The notes under the pieces: generated by a model
Database searches by the model: none
What the model was told of the DNA's origin: nothing
What the model saw: only the letters and a program-made list of their open reading frames with translations
NCBI GenBank assembly: GCA_910586745.1
Contig: CAJUJZ010000008.1
Span: forward strand, 1-38,909
Origin: an uncultured Mucispirillum sp.
GTDB lineage: Bacteria > Chrysiogenota > Deferribacteres > Deferribacterales > Mucispirillaceae
Reading direction: 5' to 3'
Length of the DNA stretch: 38,909 bases
Shown here: in pieces, positions 16,089 to 22,629 of the stretch
Numbering within the stretch: position 1 is the first letter of the stretch
How the letters are laid out: each line of letters starts with the position of its first letter
Made by a program: the position numbers and the translations under genes

Positions 16089-17123
16089 TTAAGAAGCAAA
16101 AAAGCTTCTGCTTATCATGTATGGTTTATAAACTATTGTTCCAAATGAGCCTGTTGAAAATTTCTGACTGCTGAATGTTTCATACTGCACAATACGGCTT
16201 GCCATCGCAATTTCAGAAAAACCAAGCACTGCTGTATCTGCAACGTTGGCTGCCTCGGCATTTTCAAAACGGCATATCATTACATCCTGCCCGTTATATG
16301 CTTTATCTAGTTCTGGGGAGTTGACTATTTTCAAATTTTTAAATGTTTTCTTTAAAACCTCTTCAACAGTCTGTCCAAACTCGTTTACAAGAGAGAAGTT
16401 CATTGCTCTGCTGTTAGCTATACCTATCACTATGCTGCTGTCGCTTGATGCCCAGCCTTTAGCTTTAGTGATAACATCACCTATTAATGCACGAACATCT
16501 GCAAAAAATGTCTTGAATGTCGTATCTGCTGTTGTGCTTGTCGCTGTCTTATATGGAGCAAGCGATGGATTGTTTAATATCCCGTAAACAGGGTAGCTGC
16601 CTGTTACCTTTGTGCTGCCGTGAAATGCTGTATCATTAAACTCTATTGCAAGTGCTTCAAGTGCTGCTGCATACTGTTCCGCTTCATTTGATATGTTAGC
16701 AAGTGCCATCTGGGATGATTCCAATGCTCCCGGCTGTGCTTTCGTAGAAAAACGGTAGTGACCTGCTTCTATAAGCTCTAAGTTTAATGATACTGCTGGA
16801 GCATTATCCTTATCCGTATACGGCTTTGTTTCACCAAGCTGTTCAAGGTTTCTTATAAGAAGATTTTCCTGCTCAAAATTACCTAATTTTTTACGAGTGC
16901 CTATTATTTCATCCGCTGTTCTCTGACGGGTAATAATACGGACAAGGTCTGCAGTTATTTTTGTTGCAATACCTGCCGGCATAACAATATTTGACGGTGT
17001 CATGCCGCTTATACCGCCATCCATTGTTTCTTTTGATGCGTTAAACACGCCTTTCTTGTTTAATTCTTCAATGACAAGCCTTCTGCCGTCCATTGTTCTC
17101 ATTTTCTCTTTATATCTGTTCAT
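16089..17123 (-). CDS. Major capsid protein (DUF2184 / HK97-fold)
   Basis: The 344-residue shell protein. Segments typical of the DUF2184 capsid family are NIVMPAGIATKITADLVRI, the ETKPYTDKDNAPAVSLNLE region and YGILNNPSLAPYKTA, in that order. AGAGG lies before the ATG. It follows the decoration protein and the protease/scaffold gene, the normal order. No separate delta domain is obvious, in agreement with an upstream fused scaffold. Confidence 0.85.
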   Translation of the reverse strand: MNRYKEKMRTMDGRRLVIEELNKKGVFNASKETMDGGISGMTPSNIVMPAGIATKITADLVRIITRQRTADEIIGTRKKLGNFEQENLLIRNLEQLGETKPYTDKDNAPAVSLNLELIEAGHYRFSTKAQPGALESSQMALANISNEAEQYAAALEALAIEFNDTAFHGSTKVTGSYPVYGILNNPSLAPYKTATSTTADTTFKTFFADVRALIGDVITKAKGWASSDSSIVIGIANSRAMNFSLVNEFGQTVEEVLKKTFKNLKIVNSPELDKAYNGQDVMICRFENAEAANVADTAVLGFSEIAMASRIVQYETFSSQKFSTGSFGTIVYKPYMISRSFFAS

Positions 17124-17132
17124 AATAACCTC

Positions 17133-17600
17133 TTATCGTGTTATAAATGCGATGCCGTCCGCTTCACATCCCTGTTTAACTTTCCAGTGAGTAACACTTG
17201 TTCCTGCCGGAGCACTGCCTGTATTGTTAAATGATAGTGTGCCGTCTGTATCGTTCACATATACATCATCTAAAAATACCGCAGCTTCGCCGCTTGTATT
17301 CTTAACGGCCATCACTCCAAATATCAACACTGTTACTGCAGAACCTTTGGGAACACTCATGCCAGGCTCACACCCTGCATAAAACTTGTCTTTAACTATC
17401 ACTCCAATAACTTCACCAGTATTAGCTGCACCAGCAACTAAACCTTCAGCACTGCCTTTACGCACAAATCCGCCTACAACGCATTTATCATCTTCACACA
17501 CAAAATGCTCTACCAGCTTGTAACATTCAGCAGCTTCAACTATTGTGCCAGGAACTGCTACACCCAGCCTGTCTCTCACCTCTGTTTGAAATGTATTCAT
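17133..17600 (-). CDS. Capsid decoration / structural cement protein
   Basis: A 155-residue beta-rich protein with a Gly- and Val-rich central barrel (GEVIGVIVKDKFYAGCEPGMSVPKG) as found in head-stabilising proteins encoded between protease and capsid. AAGGAG lies 8 nt upstream of the ATG. Identification rests on position and this pattern. Confidence 0.7.
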   Translation of the reverse strand: MNTFQTEVRDRLGVAVPGTIVEAAECYKLVEHFVCEDDKCVVGGFVRKGSAEGLVAGAANTGEVIGVIVKDKFYAGCEPGMSVPKGSAVTVLIFGVMAVKNTSGEAAVFLDDVYVNDTDGTLSFNNTGSAPAGTSVTHWKVKQGCEADGIAFITR

Positions 17601-17617
17601 AATATTTTCTCCTTTTT

Positions 17618-18916
17618 TTATTTTATATGTGGAAACAGTTCACTTTCTAAATCTGCACCCATACCTGAAAAACTTCTGTTATCCAGCACTTTCGCCTTCA
17701 TATAAGCCTTCCAGCTTGCCTTCGCATCTTCCACTCTGATATTTTCACCACTGAGTATTTTATATCCGTATTGGTAAATATTATCAGCACTCATGCCGCT
17801 CATGTTAAATGCTCCCACATACTGCTTCACCTCTTCATAAGCTGCTGCAGCATCTTCCGTCCTTTTTCTTTCCTGCAAAATAGCTGCCTGTATTTGTGCA
17901 TCCATTGTTTTGCGGGATACCACTGCTGCACTGTCATGAACCTGTTTTTTATCATCATCTTTTTTTAACATGACAGGCTCATCATCCTGTATCTCATGTG
18001 CAGGTTCGTCTTTTTCTTCAGCTAAAAAGTCATTAAAGAGCGACGCAAAGCTGTTAAACGCCTCTTTCATCGCTGTTACATCCATATCAGCAGATTTTTT
18101 AATGTCTGATGCCGTATCATCAGTCCTGCCCGCTTCTGACGGCTCATAGCCAAGTGACTCAGCCTTTTTTAATATGGTGCGGAATTTCTCTTCCTCACCA
18201 CCTTCAAAATCAGTATCAGGCTTGACCGCAATAGCTACTATTTCACGGATAAGCTCTCGCTTATCAACATCATCCGTTTTGCTGGTAATACATTCATCAT
18301 ATGTTTTTTTAACATAAGACAGCATTCCCAGTGCATTTCGTTCTAAACTTCTGTTCATATTATTATCTCCTGTATTATTTATGCCTGACACATCAGGCTT
18401 ATTATCTGATATTTTTACATCCTTTCCACTGCGACCGTTATCTACAACTGCTAAATGATTGTATTTAATATCACGCTGTGTAAAGTCATACTTCTCACCA
18501 TTATACTCGCCAGCCTCTGCTGTGTATTTCGCAGAATAACCCGGCGATAAATCTACAATACCTTCACCAGTGATTGCCTCTATCGCTCCCTTGTCATATA
18601 TTTTTATATCTGCTGTTAAATAAGGCTCTTCAGCTTTTACTTCTCCAGAAATACTGCCGATTTTTAAATCTCGTTTTGAAGGCTCTACCCACTCATGACC
18701 AAATTTAACAGGCATCCCTTCAAAGTCTTTTGCTGTTTTTTCCAGCTCTTCCCACGGTCTAAAAACTTTATAGATTTCACCAGCAGGAAGTTTATCACTT
18801 ATCTCTCTGCCTAAATACTCAAACACTCCCGCCTTAGCTATCTTGTTATTCTTAATCACCAGATACCCATTATCGTCAAAATAACGATTACTTTTACTGT
18901 CTAAAACTATTTTCAT
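17618..18916 (-). CDS. DUF2213 prohead protease fused to scaffold
   Basis: A 432-residue protein. Residues 1-165 match the DUF2213 domain: FEGMPVKFGHEWVEP (His in GHEW), GIVDLSPGYSAKY, and NHLAVVDNGRSGKDV, whose His and Ser are candidate catalytic residues of a prohead protease. The rest (about 180-432) is charged and helical with acidic runs, like a scaffolding domain, and ends in SFSGMGADLESELFP. Self-cleavage after assembly is expected from the family. GGTG lies upstream of the ATG. Confidence 0.75.
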   Translation of the reverse strand: MKIVLDSKSNRYFDDNGYLVIKNNKIAKAGVFEYLGREISDKLPAGEIYKVFRPWEELEKTAKDFEGMPVKFGHEWVEPSKRDLKIGSISGEVKAEEPYLTADIKIYDKGAIEAITGEGIVDLSPGYSAKYTAEAGEYNGEKYDFTQRDIKYNHLAVVDNGRSGKDVKISDNKPDVSGINNTGDNNMNRSLERNALGMLSYVKKTYDECITSKTDDVDKRELIREIVAIAVKPDTDFEGGEEEKFRTILKKAESLGYEPSEAGRTDDTASDIKKSADMDVTAMKEAFNSFASLFNDFLAEEKDEPAHEIQDDEPVMLKKDDDKKQVHDSAAVVSRKTMDAQIQAAILQERKRTEDAAAAYEEVKQYVGAFNMSGMSADNIYQYGYKILSGENIRVEDAKASWKAYMKAKVLDNRSFSGMGADLESELFPHIK

Positions 18917-18919
18917 TTT

Positions 18920-19690
18920 TTACACCATTTTACAAAATTGAGAATAAGACATATTTTCTACTTTCAGAACTTGAAACTTACAGATTTGGTTTGTAAATTT
19001 TTCTCTACTTTCTTTTCTTATTTGCAATTCATTAATTAGTTCAGAATTATTTTTTGCTTTTATATATTCTTTGCTTCTAATATTATTAAGCATATATTCT
19101 ACAAAATAACCGTCATTTCTATATGCTTTACCTCTCATTAATCCTAATCTTACAAACGGATTCGGAGTCATACTGGAATTTACAAATGCTTCAATTTTTT
19201 CATTTATTATCATTTTTTTTCTTTTAGGTCGGGTGACAAAACATTCTTTATTTTTATCTTTATCTTCATAAATAAATCTGTCTTTTATTTTAAAAACACT
19301 CATTATTACACCACTTCCTAAAGGCAGTCTTGTTGCAAATATTTCAACAACTGCTACATCATCTTGAAAAAGCTCCGCACGCTCTAATGCATCTATTGGC
19401 ATCTTTAAATAATTATCTATATCATATCTGCTTGTTGCCCTACGCGGCGATATACCTATATCTAAACGAAAAACACCATGCACAGATTTTTTTATACCTC
19501 GTTTATTCATCTCTTCTTTAACTATTCTGACAGCATCTTCTTTCCAATAATTAATAATTTCGCCAACACTCATATTATCCATATATTTCACAATTCTTTT
19601 TCTTTCTGTTCCTGAATAAATATCATTAACAGATGGCGGTAAAATTGGAAAATGCACTGTTAATATATTTTCATAATTATCACTATTCAT
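18920..19690 (-). CDS. RusA-like Holliday junction endonuclease with C-terminal extension
   Basis: The N-terminal 120 residues fit RusA resolvases: LPPSVNDIY (17-25), RYDIDNYLKMPIDAL (88-102) with metal-binding Asp90 and Asp92, and LFQDDVAVVE (107-116) with Asp110/111. RusA cuts four-way DNA junctions and would trim branched DNA before packaging. A further 120 residues of unknown, basic sequence follow, which is not usual for RusA (about 120 aa). It overlaps the MuF gene by 4 nt (ATGA), so it is coupled to head genes rather than to a replication module. Confidence 0.75.
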   Translation of the reverse strand: MNSDNYENILTVHFPILPPSVNDIYSGTERKRIVKYMDNMSVGEIINYWKEDAVRIVKEEMNKRGIKKSVHGVFRLDIGISPRRATSRYDIDNYLKMPIDALERAELFQDDVAVVEIFATRLPLGSGVIMSVFKIKDRFIYEDKDKNKECFVTRPKRKKMIINEKIEAFVNSSMTPNPFVRLGLMRGKAYRNDGYFVEYMLNNIRSKEYIKAKNNSELINELQIRKESREKFTNQICKFQVLKVENMSYSQFCKMV

Positions 19691-20805
19691 TTTTTCACCA
19701 CTTGATATCCATAACCATCAGACGATTTTACTATCTTTTCATCTATATCTAATATCACACCAACAGCAATACATCTGCAGTTAGGTCTATCTCCCGGTTT
19801 ACCATAATAAAAGCCCCGTTTGGAACTGTGGCTAATTATCGCTTCATTACTGCCATATTTAAATATTCTTTTGTTATTCTGACTGTGTCCACCAACTCCA
19901 CTGCTTACTCTCTCATCATCTGCTGTCAGCCATTCATAATACTCAATACCCAGTGCCGTATTCTGAACCTGTTTAAAACTTTCTACTGCTTTGTGTATCT
20001 GGTCTCTTGCAATAAATACTGCCCTGTCTTTACTTACATCCTTTATTCTCTTTAAATTCTTTACTAACTCTTTTTGATTGCCTGAGATAATGCCTTGTGA
20101 TAATGTTATCTGCATCTCTTTTAATACTTCCTGCGGGATGCTTTTTATTAAAGTTAGGTTTTCATTAATTAGAGCATTCATTATCTGTTCATAATATTCA
20201 CCTGATACTGAAAGGTTAGGGAACTCTTTCTTATAACTGCCATATACATACCTGTATAAATTATTAAGCTCTTCCTCTGTCCATTTTTTAGCCAAAAGCT
20301 CTGTCCTGCCTGTATAGTAATTAAAAAGAGATGAAAGGCTGGACGAATAATCTACCAGCTCTTTTTTAGCTTTTGGATAGTTTGACATTTCCTCTGATGT
20401 TATTACTTTTAACAAATCTTTCCATACCCGCTTTGTTTCATCCAGGCTTTTTCTTTTTTTTCTGCCGTATATCTCTCTTTCAATGTCCGACATTTCTTTC
20501 TCATGTTCTTTGAAGAAATTATCCCAGAAGTCAAAGTCGCCCGCTTCATCAAAGGTTATTATATTCCCCATACTGTCATTATGTGCCTGATTTTTAGGCG
20601 AAGAATCTATATCCTCCCTTGTAAGCTCATATATCGCAAGCACCAGCCCTGTAAAGTTGTCAACCATATTAGCTGTGAAACTTTTAAGCAGTATGGCATA
20701 CTCCACTGCATATGCTTCACCCTGTATAAAGGGCACCCTGACTTTTATTTGCTTCTTATTCAGCTTTTCACGAAGTTCTTTTATTTCCATAGCTTGATAA
20801 TACAT
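19687..20805 (-). CDS. MuF-like head morphogenesis protein
   Basis: A minor capsid protein of the Mu gpF/SPP1 gp7 family, carried inside the head. The signature is in the C-terminal part: VFIARDQIHKAVESFKQVQN, YEWLTADDERVSSGVGGHSQ and GKPGDRPNCRCIAVGVI. The N-terminal half is helical. A palindromic mini-element (20575-20608) is read in frame as DSSPKNQAHNDS near residue 67. No good SD is seen before the ATG at 20805, and a dispersed repeat lies directly upstream. Confidence 0.8.
   Translation of the reverse strand: MYYQAMEIKELREKLNKKQIKVRVPFIQGEAYAVEYAILLKSFTANMVDNFTGLVLAIYELTREDIDSSPKNQAHNDSMGNIITFDEAGDFDFWDNFFKEHEKEMSDIEREIYGRKKRKSLDETKRVWKDLLKVITSEEMSNYPKAKKELVDYSSSLSSLFNYYTGRTELLAKKWTEEELNNLYRYVYGSYKKEFPNLSVSGEYYEQIMNALINENLTLIKSIPQEVLKEMQITLSQGIISGNQKELVKNLKRIKDVSKDRAVFIARDQIHKAVESFKQVQNTALGIEYYEWLTADDERVSSGVGGHSQNNKRIFKYGSNEAIISHSSKRGFYYGKPGDRPNCRCIAVGVILDIDEKIVKSSDGYGYQVVKK
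20575..20608. repeat. Palindromic mini-element, in frame within the MuF gene
   Basis: GTCATTATGT...CGAAGAATCT with stem GCCT/AGGC. Minus-strand translation DSSPKNQAHND, close to the portal copy DSSPTNQAQND. Confidence 0.85.
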
Positions 20806-20810
20806 AGGTT

Positions 20811-20855
20811 GAATAAATAAATACAGATAAGGAATATTGAAAATATTTATTACAG
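20811..20855. repeat. Dispersed AT-rich repeat, copy C
   Basis: AATAAATAAATACAGATAAG, then GAATATTGAAAATATTTATT, as in the second half of the compound repeats at 14089 and 28775. The rest of the 20806-21025 gap holds a hairpin (20887-20925) and nothing else I can name. Confidence 0.6.
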
Positions 20856-20886
20856 TCAGACATATTCATGGGTTATTTTTATAGAG

Positions 20887-20925
20887 CAGGGCAGCTTAAA
20901 AGTTGATTTTTTAAATTCTGCCCTG
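20887..20925. terminator. Hairpin in the gap after the methyltransferase gene
   Basis: CAGGGCAG (20887-20894) pairs perfectly with CTGCCCTG (20918-20925); the 23-nt loop is AT-rich and can pair further. No clear U-tract, so terminator function is uncertain. Confidence 0.4.
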
Positions 20926-21025
20926 TAAGCGATTTTATTTACTGAAATGATATTTTATACCTGACCATGCAAAACTTTTAAAAATAAACATTTTTAAACA
21001 GTATTTCAGCGGTATTATATTCTTA

Positions 21026-22006
21026 TTATGTGACAGATATGTTCCTGTATTTTGCAGCAGCACTCTTTCTGTCTTTTTTATACTCATCACAAAAGCAGCT
21101 TATCATATTTATATACATGTTCGCAAAACTTTTATTTTCTTCAATATGCTCTAACATATCTGTCAATTCTAACAGCTCTGTATTGCGAACTATATTGTGT
21201 ATTGAACTGGCTATAAGGGTGTATGTATTAGCCTGTATATCTATTTCTTCTTTTTGTGTTAAATGTTCTATATAACTATTTACTGTTAAGCTGTAATCAT
21301 TTTCTATTATCTCTTTTTTTGATACAGCTCTTTTTTCTCCATGCTGATTAATAAAAGTTATCTTATCATCTGTCTTATTTTTTCTTAATACCATTAATAC
21401 TGTTTGAATTACTGTATCATCAAAAAATTCCTTATCAGCTGGTATCTCTTCTATTGCTTCAAGATAATTATTATCAATCAAATATTTTCTAAATACTTTC
21501 TCTTTACCACTGCGGTATAATATTCCCGGAAACCCTAAAAGTAAACATAGTCCATCTTCCGTTAATGCTTTTAAATTAGCATATATAAAGGCACTGTCTA
21601 ATCTATTTGAAAACTCTACTGGTGATGATAACTGCTGAGTAACTGCCTTGCCATCACCACAAGTGGAAAAAGGGTAGTTGCCTGTAATATATTTAAATCT
21701 CTTATTCCCAAAAGGCTCATTAAATATACTGTCACATTTAAATGTGCCTTTTATATTCTTATCCGCTTCCTTAATAAATGATGCCTCTATGTCACAGCCA
21801 TATTTAACTGCATCATCATTAAATACTTTTAAAAGGCTGCCTACTCCGCAGCATAAGTCCGCTATCTCTGTTATTTTTCCATATTTAAACTCATATACAT
21901 AATCCAGCATCCTCGTCTTTAAATACAATGCCAGCTTCTCATTTGTATGGAATATCCCCTTTTTCTGATTTTCTTTCTTTAACTGCTTAGCAGATACTGT
22001 CAGCAT
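21026..22006 (-). CDS. N6-adenine DNA methyltransferase (HsdM-like), orphan
   Basis: A 326-residue SAM-dependent methylase with gamma-class order: motif I DLCCGVGSL (50-58) before motif IV NYPF (110-113). The usual motif IV of this family is NPPF/NPPY; here the second residue is Tyr. The family normally forms type I methylase subunits, but no specificity or restriction subunit is near. AGGTAAAG precedes the ATG. It sits inside the head module, between MuF and small membrane proteins, and may protect phage DNA. It is the second DNA methylase of the element. Confidence 0.8.
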   Translation of the reverse strand: MLTVSAKQLKKENQKKGIFHTNEKLALYLKTRMLDYVYEFKYGKITEIADLCCGVGSLLKVFNDDAVKYGCDIEASFIKEADKNIKGTFKCDSIFNEPFGNKRFKYITGNYPFSTCGDGKAVTQQLSSPVEFSNRLDSAFIYANLKALTEDGLCLLLGFPGILYRSGKEKVFRKYLIDNNYLEAIEEIPADKEFFDDTVIQTVLMVLRKNKTDDKITFINQHGEKRAVSKKEIIENDYSLTVNSYIEHLTQKEEIDIQANTYTLIASSIHNIVRNTELLELTDMLEHIEENKSFANMYINMISCFCDEYKKDRKSAAAKYRNISVT

Positions 22007-22018
22007 TTCTTTACCTGA

Positions 22019-22219
22019 TTATAAAGCAAAATAAAGCAGCATAACTAAACTAAATATACATATTCCCATACTCACCACCATTATATAATCTGGTGAGTCA
22101 TAATACATGCCGCTGCGAACTTCTAGGCAATACTTTAATCCTTCCCGTTCCTTATCTCTTTCTCGCTGCTCATGTCTATGCCTGATTTTTAATAAATGTC
22201 TTTTTACTCTGTTAGTCAT
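22019..22219 (-). CDS. Small tail-anchored membrane protein
   Basis: A 66-residue protein with a very basic N-terminal half (KRHLLKIRHRHEQRER) and one C-terminal membrane helix (about 46-65). Family unknown. AAGGAAA lies upstream of the ATG. Its upstream region is a diverged duplicate of the region upstream of the next small gene (22500-22545). Confidence 0.5.
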   Translation of the reverse strand: MTNRVKRHLLKIRHRHEQRERDKEREGLKYCLEVRSGMYYDSPDYIMVVSMGICIFSLVMLLYFAL

Positions 22220-22222
22220 TTT

Positions 22223-22265
22223 CTTTCCTTGATTATTTCTTTATAAGTTGGTATATTATATTTAT
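22223..22265 (+). promoter_or_regulatory. Promoter-like repeat, copy 1 (TTGATT-17-TATATT, plus strand)
   Basis: TTGATT (22229-22234) and TATATT (22252-22257) spaced by 17. The segment resembles that at 22500-22545, where the same boxes at the same spacing precede a small-RNA-like fold. Here the downstream sequence holds only AGCATATGCT and a T run. On the minus strand the segment also holds the SD of a small gene, so conservation may serve either strand. Confidence 0.4.
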
Positions 22266-22268
22266 AAA

Positions 22269-22496
22269 CTATTGAGCATATGCTTTTTTATTTATTTTTC
22301 CATTTCTCCTTTTTTTTATATCTTCATCAATTAAATTATGCACATATGAAGGAAGATTAAACCCATACTTTTTTATTTCATTATATGCTTTTTTATCTAC
22401 CACTATCATTCTATCTATATTAAAAAATATAACTATAAAACAATAGAATACAAATACTGCTAATAAAAATCCTAATGTGTCAAAAAATATTCCCAT
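22269..22496 (-). CDS. Small membrane protein
   Basis: A 75-residue protein with one N-terminal membrane helix (about 5-27) and a basic tail (IKKRRNGKINKKAYAQ). Unknown family. CAAGGAAA precedes the ATG. It stands between portal and methyltransferase genes and is probably phage accessory; a holin role is possible but not shown. Confidence 0.5.
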   Translation of the reverse strand: MGIFFDTLGFLLAVFVFYCFIVIFFNIDRMIVVDKKAYNEIKKYGFNLPSYVHNLIDEDIKKRRNGKINKKAYAQ

Positions 22497-22505
22497 TATT
22501 TTTCC

Positions 22506-22534
22506 TTGATTATTTTTTGATTAGTTAGTATATT
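22506..22534 (+). promoter_or_regulatory. Putative promoter of the small RNA (TTGATT-17-TATATT)
   Basis: -35 TTGATT (22506-22511), -10 TATATT (22529-22534), spacing 17. Start of transcription is expected near 22541-22543, exactly where the RNA-like fold begins. Confidence 0.55.
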
Positions 22535-22541
22535 ACATTCA

Positions 22542-22629
22542 TAAGCTGGCAGGCTCGGGGTGGATTGTTCTGACCCTGATTAAAGTTGGTGAATAGGGAG
22601 AAGACTTGCCAACACCTGCTAGTTTTTTT
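22542..22629 (+). ncRNA. Candidate small RNA with three-way junction
   Basis: An 11-bp closing stem (AAGCTGGCAGG 22543-22553 with CCTGCTAGTTT 22615-22625, including two G-U pairs) encloses two hairpins: GGGT/ACCC (22558-22561, 22573-22576) and GTTGG/CCAAC (22585-22589, 22609-22613; extendable by three pairs). The descending arm runs into seven T (22623-22629), as in an intrinsic terminator. A well spaced promoter lies just upstream. It is on the strand opposite to all phage genes, in the gap next to the portal stop codon. I know no matching RNA family. Confidence 0.55.
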
